Source of the DNA: Victivallis vadensis
Lineage (GTDB): Bacteria; Verrucomicrobiota; Lentisphaeria; Victivallales; GWF2-50-93
Reading direction: 5' to 3'
Assembly (NCBI GenBank): GCA_020718525.1
Contig: DYRX01000073.1
Span: 1-14,239, forward strand
Length of the DNA: 14,239 nucleotides
Part shown: positions 6,065 through 14,186 of the stretch, piece after piece
How positions within the stretch are numbered: the first letter of the stretch is position 1
How the letters are laid out: every line of letters begins with the position of its first letter
Notes under the pieces: model-generated
Told to the model about the DNA's origin: nothing
What the model saw: the letters and a program-made list of their open reading frames with translations, nothing else
Database searches by the model: none
Program-made: the position numbers and the translations under genes

Positions 6065-7067
6065 GACCAAGCACAGGATTGCAGTTCTCTCCGATGGCGC
6101 CTGGGGGAGCGCAATCGCGCTTCTCCTTGCAAAAAATTCCCATGAGCTGAGCCTTTGGGGGCCATTTCCGGACAATATCTGCGAGATTCGCAAGTTCCGC
6201 GAGAACAGGCGCTTTCTTTCTGGAGTGGAGTTTCCTCCGGAAATTAGGCTTTTTGAGGACATGAGAGAGGCCGTGGAGGGTGCGGAAATCGTCGTTCTGG
6301 CATCTCCATCTCAATATATGCGCAAGACTCTCGAGGCATTCAGGGCATACCACAGGAAGGAGCAGATTCTTGTCAATCTGGCAAAAGGAATAGAGACGAA
6401 ATCTCTTCTAAGGATGAGTGAGCTTTGTTCTCTTTTCCTGGGAGAATGCCGATATGTCGTTCTCTCTGGTCCCAGCCATGCCGAAGAGGTTTCCAGAGGC
6501 GTTCCGACGGCAGTTGTCGCGGCATCGGACAAGTCCGGGCTTGTCAAGAAAGTGCAGGAAATCTTCATGAACGAGCGTTTCCGCATATACGGCTCCTCAG
6601 ATCCTATTGGCGTCGAACTTGGCGGTGCGCTTAAAAACGTTTTTGCAATAGCGGCGGGAATCATAGATGGCATGGGGCTCGGAGACAACAGCAAGGCTGC
6701 GCTCTTCACTAGGGGGGTTGCAGAAATGTCCAGGCTTGGTGCGAAGCTCGGAGGTGATCCGCGATCCTTCGCCGGGCTTAGCGGAGTCGGAGACATGATT
6801 GTGACCTGCTACAGTAAATTCAGCAGGAACCGCCATGTCGGAGAGGAGCTGGGCAAAGGGAGGAAAATCGAGGATATCAGGAAGGAGATGGGGCTGGTTG
6901 TGGCAGAGGGAGTCGCGACATCGGAAAGCGCCTGGCGCCTGGCGAAGAGAAAGAGAGTCGAAACGCCGCTCATCAACGAAGTGAGAAGCATAATTTACGA
7001 GGAAAAGAATCCCCGAAAGGCTCTTCTCGATCTCATGACAAGAAAACCCAAAATGGAGTTCAAATGA
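6054..7067 (+). CDS. gpsA: Glycerol-3-phosphate dehydrogenase [NAD(P)+]
   Basis: GpsA reduces dihydroxyacetone phosphate to sn-glycerol-3-phosphate, the backbone used by PlsY just upstream. The 337-residue product has the family length: an N-terminal Rossmann fold (about 8-190) and a helical C-terminal domain. Visible signatures are NLAKGIE (108-114), LSGPSHAEEV (137-146), GGALKNVFAIAAG (190-202, catalytic K194), GLGDNSKAALFTRG (208-221) and GLSGVGDMIVTC (241-252). The dinucleotide-binding loop reads VLSDGAWGSA (11-20), so the first glycine of GxGxxG is serine (S13); the rest of the motif is kept. The start is fixed by GGAGGGG at 6044-6050 and overlaps plsY by 11 bases. Confidence 0.96.
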   Translation: MNNKTKHRIAVLSDGAWGSAIALLLAKNSHELSLWGPFPDNICEIRKFRENRRFLSGVEFPPEIRLFEDMREAVEGAEIVVLASPSQYMRKTLEAFRAYHRKEQILVNLAKGIETKSLLRMSELCSLFLGECRYVVLSGPSHAEEVSRGVPTAVVAASDKSGLVKKVQEIFMNERFRIYGSSDPIGVELGGALKNVFAIAAGIIDGMGLGDNSKAALFTRGVAEMSRLGAKLGGDPRSFAGLSGVGDMIVTCYSKFSRNRHVGEELGKGRKIEDIRKEMGLVVAEGVATSESAWRLAKRKRVETPLINEVRSIIYEEKNPRKALLDLMTRKPKMEFK

Positions 7068-7822
7068 AAAAGAATCGGAGCGTTCCCCTTCCTGAATTTT
7101 CAGCCCGCAGATGCGCAGTTGTTTTTGCGTTCCTTGCCACGCTGACTTTCCTCTCTTCCTGTGCCGAAACAGAAGGAGCCAAGACTACCCCCCCGGCTGT
7201 CCCCGAAGCTCCATCAGGTTCGCCGCCATTCACTGAAAATGAACTGAAAATTCTAAAGCTGATCGGAGGCGAGGCGACTCCAGAGCTCAATGTCAGGATC
7301 GGCGAAATCCTGATTGACAGACACAAGAACGAACTGAGCTTTCCTGCGAAGCTGAACATGACAAGCGGGCCTATTGAGTGCCTGGTCTGCACAAAGGCCG
7401 GCAGGATGCATGAAAGCCTTCTGGTGAGCGATGTCGAGCCGAAGAAGCTTCAGCTTGCCCTCACGCTTTTCGGCGTCGAGAATGGTGCGAGAAAGGCGGA
7501 CTCCCTATTTCCCCAGGGCTCGCTCCTCGACATATTTGTGCGTACTGAAGATGGGAGGGAGCTTCCTATCGAGACATGGATTCTCGGAAAATTTGGCGAA
7601 AAGGTCAAAGCATCAGGCTGGGTTTTTGTCGGCTCCAGCTTTGCATCCGACGGTTCATGCATCGCCGATGAAGAGGGCAACTTGGTTGTCACCTGGAGCT
7701 TCGGAAACACAATTCTGGACAATCCTAGCGAGTTGGGAGACAGCGACGACTCCTATTCCATTGACGATAAGGCAGTTCCTGCGTATAAAAGTCCGGTCTG
7801 CGTCATATTGAGGAAACGTTGA
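7064..7822 (+). CDS. YdjY-domain lipoprotein
   Basis: This 252-residue protein has a basic N-terminus, a hydrophobic stretch (about 18-30) and the lipobox LSSC, giving a lipidated cysteine at C33; residue 34 is Ala, so outer-membrane sorting is possible. A Pro/Ser-rich linker follows. From about residue 60 the protein resembles YdjY-type domains common in planctomycete-like bacteria: FPAKLNMTSGPIECLV, then GRMHESLLVSDVEP and a LALTLFGVENG stretch, then GWVFVGSSF and an acidic ending before SPVCVILRKR. The domain's biochemical role is not known to me. GGAG lies five bases before the ATG, and the start overlaps the gpsA stop in the ATGA form. Confidence 0.75.
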   Translation: MKKNRSVPLPEFSARRCAVVFAFLATLTFLSSCAETEGAKTTPPAVPEAPSGSPPFTENELKILKLIGGEATPELNVRIGEILIDRHKNELSFPAKLNMTSGPIECLVCTKAGRMHESLLVSDVEPKKLQLALTLFGVENGARKADSLFPQGSLLDIFVRTEDGRELPIETWILGKFGEKVKASGWVFVGSSFASDGSCIADEEGNLVVTWSFGNTILDNPSELGDSDDSYSIDDKAVPAYKSPVCVILRKR

Positions 7823-7848
7823 GCCAGGTGATTTTTGCCAGAAAAGGC

Positions 7849-7883
7849 AGGAGATAATTTCAATGAAAGATCCAGGCATATGA
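7849..7883 (+). promoter_or_regulatory. Six-codon mini-cistron coupled to the GH78 start
   Basis: AGGAG at 7849-7853 is followed after nine bases by an ATG at 7863 that opens a frame of only six codons (M-K-D-P-G-I) ending in TGA at 7881-7883. That TGA overlaps the ATG of the GH78 gene (7880-7882) in the same ATGA form used at three other junctions of this row. The GH78 ATG itself has only a weak CCAGG three bases upstream. Ribosomes ending the mini-frame could restart on the GH78 gene. No reading of conservation is possible from one sequence. Confidence 0.45.
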
Positions 7884-10675
7884 AAAAGATTCATGCGAAA
7901 TATATTTGGTTTGACAGGCAAGGGCAGGGGAGGAACATCTTCGCAGCGTTCAGGCATTCTTTCGAGTGTACGTCTGCTCCTGCTCTTTCCGCGGAGATCC
8001 ATGTCTTTGCCGACTCCGCATACCAGCTTTTCGTGAACGGGAACTTTGTCAATTTCGGTCCCGCACGCTTCAATCCTTCCGCCCCGGAATACGACAGCTA
8101 CGATATATCAGGTCTTCTTGAAAGGGGGCGCAACTCGATTGCAGTATTGGTAAATCATTACGGAACAAAGACATACAAAAGCATAAACACCAGAGCCTGC
8201 TTCATCGCCTGGGGTGGAGTCAAATTTACCGACGGCGGGGCGCATTGCCTAGACACCGGGACTGCGAAATGGCAGGCGATCCGCTATGAGGCATACGATC
8301 CGGATGCGCCTAAATTCAGCTTTGCGCTAAATCCCATGGAGATCTACAGGCAGTGGCAGGACTGCGACGGATGGAGAGAGAAAAATTTTGACGATTCAAC
8401 CTGGCCGGACGCTGTCGAGCTTGAAGGCTGCGACTGCTGGGGAGAGCTCTCGCCTAGGACGATTCCTCCCCTCGGCGGCGAAGCGATTTTGCCAGAGAAA
8501 GTCCTCGGCGTCTATCCCCTAAAAAGGGACGAGATCTCGTATTCGTTCAGGGTTCCTGCGACTGACTTCTTCGACAGAAAACCTGGCGAAACCGGCAAAA
8601 AATTCATACTCTTCAAATTTTGGATCCATTCCCCGTGCAGGCAGAACGTGACTGCAGGGCTTTTCTGGGGAGAGCATTGGCTCAACGGAAAGCCACTGCC
8701 TGAACGAGTTCATTCCGATAACAGCTCCCTGCGCTACAACCACAGGCTCCCCCTTGAGAAAGGATGGAATTTCGTTTTTGGATCAGTCGGAGTCTATCTT
8801 GACGAATTTTCCTTCTACATCAATCTGCCTTCCGACTGCGGAGTGAAGATACGAGCGGAGAAAAAGATCTCTTCGCCGTTCGCCTTCGCCTATGCCGGAC
8901 AAATAAGCCAGGAAGAGCATGAGCGGATTGCGGGCAGAGACTCGCTACCTCTTGCGCCTGATGCATGTCCGCCTGAAATCGGCTCATGGAAATATTTTGG
9001 AAGAGACTGTTCCGCAGGCAATCCAGGACGAGAAAACGACCTCGACTTCTACGGAAAGAAGTTTGAAATTCTCCATCCTCAAGATTTGCAGGGGAAAATT
9101 TTCAAAAAGAGCGATTATCCTGACGGACTGGCGATCATTCTCGACCTTGGCTGGACGAGACTTTTCAGGATTGAAGCCGAGTTTGAGGGAGTGCGCGGTG
9201 TGACTGCGGACTTTTCATTCAGCGAACGTCTGCGGAACCGGAAACTCCAGCTATATTTGCACCATACTTACCATGCATCCGCCAGGATCGAATGCGCACG
9301 GAAGTCAATATTCTGGAGAAGCTTCAATCCCTACGGCGCAAGATATGTCGCGCTTACCTTCCGCTCCCTATCGGAAGATCTGAAAATAAAAAAACTGAAT
9401 TTCATCTCCGCCACTTATCCGGTGGAGAGGATAGGGGACTTCGAATGCTCTGAAAACGTCTTCAATGAGATATGGCGAATCTGCCAGAGGACGCAGGAGA
9501 GCAACATGGAGGACGCGTATGTTGACTGCCCGACGAGGGAGCGGGGCAACTACGCGAGAGACACAATCATACAGTATCAGAACAACCTAGCCTTTTTTGG
9601 CGACCATAGGCTTATGAGGAGATGCCTTTCGCTTTATGCGGGAAATCCTGCTGAAAACGGAAAGTTCAAGGCTGTCGCTCCGACTTCGGCGGACTATACG
9701 ATCTCGGACTTCTCCCTGAATCTTGTCGAAGGATTCCAAGCCTACTATCTCAACAGCGGCGACAGGGAATTCATCAAGTCTGCATGGAATCCCATCAGAA
9801 AAAATCTCGAATGGTTCGAGAAGCTTGCAGACGAGAACGACGGGCTTCTGGATTTTGACTGGTTCATCAGAATGAAGGAAAAGCCACACTATGGCGGCTT
9901 TCATGGAGATTTGTCGGCGACTGAGAATCTGATGACAAGAAAAGGCCTAAGCGCCTCATTCACATTTACATATATCTGCGCTCTCAAGTCGGCGCAATTC
10001 CTTGCCGAGCTCCTTGGAGACGCAGAAAAAGCGGAGGAGTATCTCTCGAGAAGGAGAAAAAGCTCGCAAAGGTCTCTCGAAGCCTTCTGGGACGGCAGGG
10101 AAAACTGCTTCTCGGACGACCTGAACCGCAAGACGCATTCGGTGCAGGCAAACTTGCTTTCCGTCAATTCCGGAGTCGCCGCCGACGGAGGCAGACTTTC
10201 CCCCGTGTCATCCTTTCTTGAAAAGCAGCTGGAAGGGTTTCTTCTAAACGGCTACGACTGCTCTAAAGGTGTCTTGGTTTCAGCTCCCTACGCATTCTAT
10301 CTCTTCGAGGCTCTATACAGTCTGGGGCTTGTCAAGACAGCAGAAAGGATAATGGTGGAAGGCTGGGGATACATGCTTTCAAAGGGGCTCAAGACCTGCA
10401 GGGAATATTTCGAGCGAGCACACGACAGCTACTGCCATGCCTGGTCGGCGCATCCGGCTTATTATCTTTCAAGACATGCGCTTGGCGTATCATATCCGAA
10501 TGCACCAGATTTCAGTTTGGTCCGAATCTGCGTGAAAGCTGACAGAATCAAATGGGCCAGGGGGACTTACCCGCACCCGAATGGCTCCGTATTTGTCGAA
10601 TGGCACAGCGATTCGGAGGGGAGGAGGACATTCGATGTGAAAGCTCCTGACGGCGTCCGCGTAGAAATCGAATGA
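7880..10675 (+). CDS. Alpha-L-rhamnosidase-like glycoside hydrolase (GH78)
   Basis: A 931-residue enzyme, the size of GH78 alpha-L-rhamnosidases, which split terminal rhamnose from oligosaccharides and glycosides by inversion. It starts with a jelly-roll, galactose-binding-like domain (about 20-120: YQLFVNGNFVNFGPARFN, YDISGLLERGRNSIAV). Beta domains lead to an (alpha/alpha)6 barrel (about 530-860) with VDCPTRERGNY (548-558; E554 at the usual general-acid place), REYFER (E842, a candidate base) and DSYCHAWSAHPAYYL, typical of the family, then a C-terminal beta domain. There is no signal peptide, so it should act in the cytoplasm. A TTG at 7835 in the same frame would add 15 residues; I prefer the ATG at 7880. 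The substrate could be another sugar. It overlaps the next gene by four bases. Confidence 0.8.
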   Translation: MKKIHAKYIWFDRQGQGRNIFAAFRHSFECTSAPALSAEIHVFADSAYQLFVNGNFVNFGPARFNPSAPEYDSYDISGLLERGRNSIAVLVNHYGTKTYKSINTRACFIAWGGVKFTDGGAHCLDTGTAKWQAIRYEAYDPDAPKFSFALNPMEIYRQWQDCDGWREKNFDDSTWPDAVELEGCDCWGELSPRTIPPLGGEAILPEKVLGVYPLKRDEISYSFRVPATDFFDRKPGETGKKFILFKFWIHSPCRQNVTAGLFWGEHWLNGKPLPERVHSDNSSLRYNHRLPLEKGWNFVFGSVGVYLDEFSFYINLPSDCGVKIRAEKKISSPFAFAYAGQISQEEHERIAGRDSLPLAPDACPPEIGSWKYFGRDCSAGNPGRENDLDFYGKKFEILHPQDLQGKIFKKSDYPDGLAIILDLGWTRLFRIEAEFEGVRGVTADFSFSERLRNRKLQLYLHHTYHASARIECARKSIFWRSFNPYGARYVALTFRSLSEDLKIKKLNFISATYPVERIGDFECSENVFNEIWRICQRTQESNMEDAYVDCPTRERGNYARDTIIQYQNNLAFFGDHRLMRRCLSLYAGNPAENGKFKAVAPTSADYTISDFSLNLVEGFQAYYLNSGDREFIKSAWNPIRKNLEWFEKLADENDGLLDFDWFIRMKEKPHYGGFHGDLSATENLMTRKGLSASFTFTYICALKSAQFLAELLGDAEKAEEYLSRRRKSSQRSLEAFWDGRENCFSDDLNRKTHSVQANLLSVNSGVAADGGRLSPVSSFLEKQLEGFLLNGYDCSKGVLVSAPYAFYLFEALYSLGLVKTAERIMVEGWGYMLSKGLKTCREYFERAHDSYCHAWSAHPAYYLSRHALGVSYPNAPDFSLVRICVKADRIKWARGTYPHPNGSVFVEWHSDSEGRRTFDVKAPDGVRVEIE

Positions 10676-12378
10676 AGAATCGGGGACTGAGTCCGGATTT
10701 TCTCCCAATGAGCAATCCTGAAATGCGCAAGCTCGGATGGGATTGCCTCGATTTCCTTCTCGTATCTGGAGACGCATACGTTGACCACCCCTCCTTTGGT
10801 GTTGCAATCGTAGGGCGCGTGCTCTCTTCGATGGGATTCCGCGTCGGAATAGCCGCCCAGCCGGATTGGAGAAGCCCCGACTCGCTCAAGGCAATGGGGA
10901 AGCCTAGGCTCGCCTGCGCTGTGAGCTCAGGAAACACGGATTCAATGCTCAGCATCTACACTGCGGCTAGAAGGCTTCGCAGAGAGGACGATTACTCGCC
11001 TGGCGGAAAAGCCGGTCTTCGTCCCCCGCACGCCTCCGCCGTATATGCCCAGCTCGCGAGATCCGCTTTCCCAGGACTTCCCGTCATCATGGGCGGAGTC
11101 GAGGCAAGCATGAGAAGAATTGCACACTACGACTACTGGCAGGATAAAATCCGGCCTTCCATTCTTCTCGACGGCAAAGCCGAACTTCTTGTATATGGCA
11201 TGGCTGAGAGGGCGATTTCCGAAGCCGCCACCCGTCTTGCGTCGAATCAAAGTTTGACTGGAATACGCGGCACAGCGCGTCTGCTCGGAGCAAAGGAGGC
11301 AAAAAGTTTTTCAAACGATGGATCCTTCGTGGAGCTCCCATCCTACGACTCTGTTCTTGCAGACCATGCATTGCTCATAGACTGCGCAAATATTTGCGAG
11401 CGCGAGGCAAATCCTCTTTGCGCAAAAAAACTTTTTCAGAGGCATGGGGACAGGATTCTCATTGTCGAAGCGCCGCAAACTCCGCTTTCCTCGAAGGAGC
11501 TCGACGACATTTACGACTTGCCTTTCAGCGGTCTTCCCCATCCATCATACAAGGAAAAAATTCCAGCTTTTGAGATGATCAGAAATTCTGTCGTTTCCCA
11601 CCGAGGCTGTCCGGGCGGCTGTTCGTTCTGCGGAATAGCGATGCATCAGGGAAGGCTTGTCCGTTCCAGAAGCCGCGAATCTGTTCTTCGCGAAATTCGC
11701 AGACTTGCCGGGAGGCCATTCTTTGGTGGAACGGTCAGCGACATCGGCGGACCAACTGCCAACTGCTATGGCGCCGGAGCCAGAGACGAAGACATCTGCG
11801 CCAGGTGCCACCGGGTTTCCTGTCTTTTTCCTGCGATATGTCCAAATTTCAACTTTCCGGAAAATCCGCTTCTGGAACTGCTCGAAGATGCCATGCGCGT
11901 GAAAGGCGTCTCGAACGTCTTCATCGGCTCCGGACTGCGCCTGGATCTGGCTGTCAGGCAAAGACGGCTTTCTTCCGCAATAATAGCCAGGCATGTTTCT
12001 GGACATTTGAAGGTTGCGCCAGAACACCTTGATTCTGAGACGCTTGTGCTGATGAGAAAAAATCCGGCATCGGATTTTTTCAAATTCATTCAAATCTTTG
12101 AAGAGCTTTCCCAAAAGTCCGGAAAGAAGCAGTTCATCGTCCCATACTTCATATCAAATTTTCCTGGATCCGGTATCGGGAGCATGGAATCGCTTGATCA
12201 GTTTCTTGATTCGCGGAAATGGAGGCTGAGGCAGGTCCAGGATTTCGTCCCGCTTCCAATGACCATGGCGGCGGCGATGTATTGCTCCGGGCTTTCCCAG
12301 GAAGGCGGAAAAATAGAGGTCAACCGGGGGCTGTCGAGCAGACGTCCGCAGATGGAAATCCTCAAAAAAAAGCGATGA
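10672..12378 (+). CDS. YgiQ-family radical SAM protein
   Basis: A 568-residue protein of the YgiQ family (radical SAM with a B12-binding-like N-terminal region), whose reaction is not established. The 4Fe-4S site is in SHRGCPGGCSFCGIAMHQGR: C313, C317 and C320 in a CxxxCxxC form typical for this family. N-terminal landmarks are DFLLVSGDAYVDHPSFGVAI and MGGVEASMRRIAHYDYW; after the cluster come FGGTVSDIGGPTANCYG and an ICARC...CLFPAICPN cysteine-rich stretch. The C-terminus, ending RRPQMEILKKKR, is shorter than in E. coli YgiQ (over 700 residues), as in other short members. The ATG overlaps the GH78 stop (ATGA) and has no Shine-Dalgarno of its own, so translation is probably coupled. Confidence 0.88.
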   Translation: MKNRGLSPDFLPMSNPEMRKLGWDCLDFLLVSGDAYVDHPSFGVAIVGRVLSSMGFRVGIAAQPDWRSPDSLKAMGKPRLACAVSSGNTDSMLSIYTAARRLRREDDYSPGGKAGLRPPHASAVYAQLARSAFPGLPVIMGGVEASMRRIAHYDYWQDKIRPSILLDGKAELLVYGMAERAISEAATRLASNQSLTGIRGTARLLGAKEAKSFSNDGSFVELPSYDSVLADHALLIDCANICEREANPLCAKKLFQRHGDRILIVEAPQTPLSSKELDDIYDLPFSGLPHPSYKEKIPAFEMIRNSVVSHRGCPGGCSFCGIAMHQGRLVRSRSRESVLREIRRLAGRPFFGGTVSDIGGPTANCYGAGARDEDICARCHRVSCLFPAICPNFNFPENPLLELLEDAMRVKGVSNVFIGSGLRLDLAVRQRRLSSAIIARHVSGHLKVAPEHLDSETLVLMRKNPASDFFKFIQIFEELSQKSGKKQFIVPYFISNFPGSGIGSMESLDQFLDSRKWRLRQVQDFVPLPMTMAAAMYCSGLSQEGGKIEVNRGLSSRRPQMEILKKKR

Positions 12379-12401
12379 GAGCAGTTGCTGGAACTGCTTT
12401 C
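12377..12401 (+). terminator. Hairpin over the ygiQ-type stop codon
   Basis: GAGAGCAGTT (12377-12386) pairs with AACTGCTTTC (12392-12401) over ten positions (one G-T pair) around the loop GCTGG. The stem begins within the TGA stop codon. What follows, TGCTTTGCTGTTTGC, is T-rich but broken, so it is a weak terminator at best; a role in mRNA 3'-end stability is as likely. Confidence 0.4.
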
Positions 12402-12459
12402 TGCTTTGCTGTTTGCTTGGAGCAATATGCTGTTCGCAGATTGCGCAGATAAAAACGAA

Positions 12460-12498
12460 AGCTTGCTCTTTGTGTCTCTAAGCCGCAAGCTGTTTTTT
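12460..12498 (+). terminator. Intrinsic terminator candidate after the six-gene row
   Basis: AGCTTGC (12460-12466) pairs perfectly with GCAAGCT (12485-12491), and after one G a run of six T follows (12493-12498). The 18-base loop is larger than usual. It is well placed to end the row of genes running from 4893 and to isolate the regulator gene downstream. Confidence 0.55.
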
Positions 12499-12570
12499 GC
12501 AGTGCCATGCTTGCTGAACAATTGATTTTTTATGAAATTGCTTCATTTATTCAGAAAACAGGACTAGGAA

Positions 12571-12600
12571 TTGAGATTAGTTTGTGATATAGTATCTCAA
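12571..12600 (+). promoter_or_regulatory. Promoter with palindromic arms, possible autoregulatory operator
   Basis: TTGAGAT (12571-12577) and ATCTCAA (12594-12600) are perfect reverse complements 16 bases apart. Between and into them lies TATAGT (12588-12593) preceded by TG one base upstream (12585-12586), an extended -10 pattern. No good -35 is present at 17 bases. Transcription would start about 55 bases before the regulator's likely ATG. Regulators of this class often bind palindromes over their own promoter, so self-control is plausible. Confidence 0.45.
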
Positions 12601-12655
12601 AGCGCATTGCAATTCATGCAGATGCTTGCGGTATTAGATGAAACAAAGGTGGCTT

Positions 12656-13735
12656 ATGTCAAATTCGGCGATTGAAATCAAAAGACAGATTATGAAGAGC
12701 ATCTTGAGCTCTCCGGATTCCTCGCGCATCCCGTCGGTCAGGGAATTGGCAGATCGTTTTTCGGCAAGCACGAGGACGATACACAAAGTGATAAGACAGC
12801 TCCAAAAGGACGATGTGATCGAGAGCAGGGGGCGCAAGGGCAGTTTTGTGAAGCCTCTTGCGAAGAGGGTGAGCAGAAGCAAAAGGATCGCCATTCTCTC
12901 CACTTACGAATATGCGTATGAGAGGGATTCCGAAAAAAACAGCTATCCAGAAAATGTCCTCAATTCCCTGCACAAGAGTTTCCTCGAACACGGCTATGAA
13001 GCCGAGTATTTTTCCGTAGCCAATCTTGATGTTTTGACCTTGCGCGACTCTCTTGCAAAAATGAAGCTTTCCGGCATAGTCCTGATGGAAGTCTGCAATC
13101 CGCTCCTCATCACTGAGCTTAGAGAGCTATATACTCCCATGATTTCCATGGACTACAATGCCTGCTTCTTCGGGATTTCTAGCGTCTATTTCTCGAACTC
13201 ATGGGGAGTTTTCGATGCCACGAAGCATCTGCTCAAAATGGGTCATAAAAACATTTGCCTCTTCAATCACAGATGGCAGAAGAACATAGCCCAGAGTCCA
13301 ATTTATGATCCTATTGACGAAGACCGCCTGCACGGGTACCTCATAGCCATGAAGGATGCCAAGTTGCCGCCGATAGTGATTGACTCCGAAGGTCCCACGC
13401 CCACCGCAGTGAAAAATGGACTGCTTCGGATGCTTGCCTCGAATCCCAAGCCGACAGCCTTCATCTTCATAAAGAATTACACGGTCGGATATGCGATGAA
13501 GGAACTTGCCGAGCTAGGTTATAGAATTCCAGAAGACATCAGCATCATTTCCGTTGATTCGTCCGACACCCTTGTTGAAGGCAGAAAAATCACCTATGTA
13601 TGGGTTGACAGCGAAGGGATGGGGAAACTGGGAGCAGACGCGCTTGTTTCGGAAATACGGAGACAGGCGAGCGCCCCGCAAAGAATTGAGCTGGAAACGA
13701 AGCTGGTGCTTGGAGACTCGACTAGAGCTGTCTGA
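12656..13735 (+). CDS. GntR-LacI chimeric transcriptional regulator (AraR-like architecture)
   Basis: An N-terminal GntR-type winged helix-turn-helix (about residues 1-65: EIKRQIMKSIL, RIPSVRELADRFSASTRTIH, IRQLQKDDVIESRGRKGSFV) is joined to a LacI/periplasmic-binding-protein-like sugar-sensing domain (about 75 onward), with KRIAILSTYEY, GIVLMEV, FDATKHLLKMGHKNICLFNH, DRLHGYLIAM, PTAFIFIKNYTVGYAMKELAELGYRIPEDISIISVD. This architecture, known from AraR, usually controls sugar-use genes and is released by a sugar. I chose ATG 12656 (359 residues), which has AAAGGTGG just upstream; an in-frame ATG at 12638 would add six residues but has only a poor ribosome site. The gene is monocistronic and convergent with the NifU-like gene. 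The nearby GH78 gene is a candidate target, though other targets may lie outside. Confidence 0.85.
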   Translation: MSNSAIEIKRQIMKSILSSPDSSRIPSVRELADRFSASTRTIHKVIRQLQKDDVIESRGRKGSFVKPLAKRVSRSKRIAILSTYEYAYERDSEKNSYPENVLNSLHKSFLEHGYEAEYFSVANLDVLTLRDSLAKMKLSGIVLMEVCNPLLITELRELYTPMISMDYNACFFGISSVYFSNSWGVFDATKHLLKMGHKNICLFNHRWQKNIAQSPIYDPIDEDRLHGYLIAMKDAKLPPIVIDSEGPTPTAVKNGLLRMLASNPKPTAFIFIKNYTVGYAMKELAELGYRIPEDISIISVDSSDTLVEGRKITYVWVDSEGMGKLGADALVSEIRRQASAPQRIELETKLVLGDSTRAV

Positions 13736-13766
13736 ACTCAGTTATCATGGGCAGAGGCACAGAAAT

Positions 13767-13988
13767 TCATGCGGAACGTTCAACCAAGATTCCTGCGTCC
13801 ACCTGTTCCTTGAGAATACGCTCTATGCCGTCCTTGAGGGTCATTGTTGCGTGAGGACAGCATCCGCATGCCCCCTTAAGTTTTAGAAAAACTTTTTTGC
13901 CTTCTATTTTTACTAGCTCCATATCGCCGCCGTCAGCTTGGAGATGGACTCTCAGCTCTTCCAATTTCTGCTTGATTTTCTCTTCCAT
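13767..13988 (-). CDS. NifU C-terminal-domain Fe-S cluster scaffold/carrier
   Basis: A 73-residue stand-alone NifU C-terminal (Nfu-type) domain, which assembles or passes on 4Fe-4S clusters. It shows LQADGGDMELVKIEG (16-30), the Fe-S motif GACGCCPHATMTLKDGIERI (39-58; CxxC = C41 and C44) and a short acidic end. The more usual motif is CGSCP; here the middle position is also cysteine (C43), and PHATMT keeps the family pattern. The ATG at 13988 is supported by AGGAGA eight bases upstream on the minus strand; an upstream in-frame ATG at 14027 would add 13 residues of poor fit. No nifS/iscS or other cluster gene is beside it. The gap to the convergent regulator gene is only 31 bases and shows no terminator. 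Confidence 0.9.
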   Translation of the reverse strand: MEEKIKQKLEELRVHLQADGGDMELVKIEGKKVFLKLKGACGCCPHATMTLKDGIERILKEQVDAGILVERSA

Positions 13989-14186
13989 TTTCAGATCTCC
14001 TGATTTTGCATACATTGCAGTTCGCATTTCCGACTATTGCCAAGGCAAGAATCGCGCCAGCCTGCAGAAGATACAGACTCCTGCTAGGATTTCAAGCCCA
14101 TTCGAATGAAAGCCTCACATTTGCTCCGAACAAGTTCGTCAAATCCCGTATTTCCACATAGTTCTTCGGACGAGAATCCTCTTGCT

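Noticed and set aside
11545..12114. A 189-codon minus-strand open frame opposite the radical SAM gene
   Set aside because: It lies wholly opposite well-supported YgiQ motifs and resembles no family I know.
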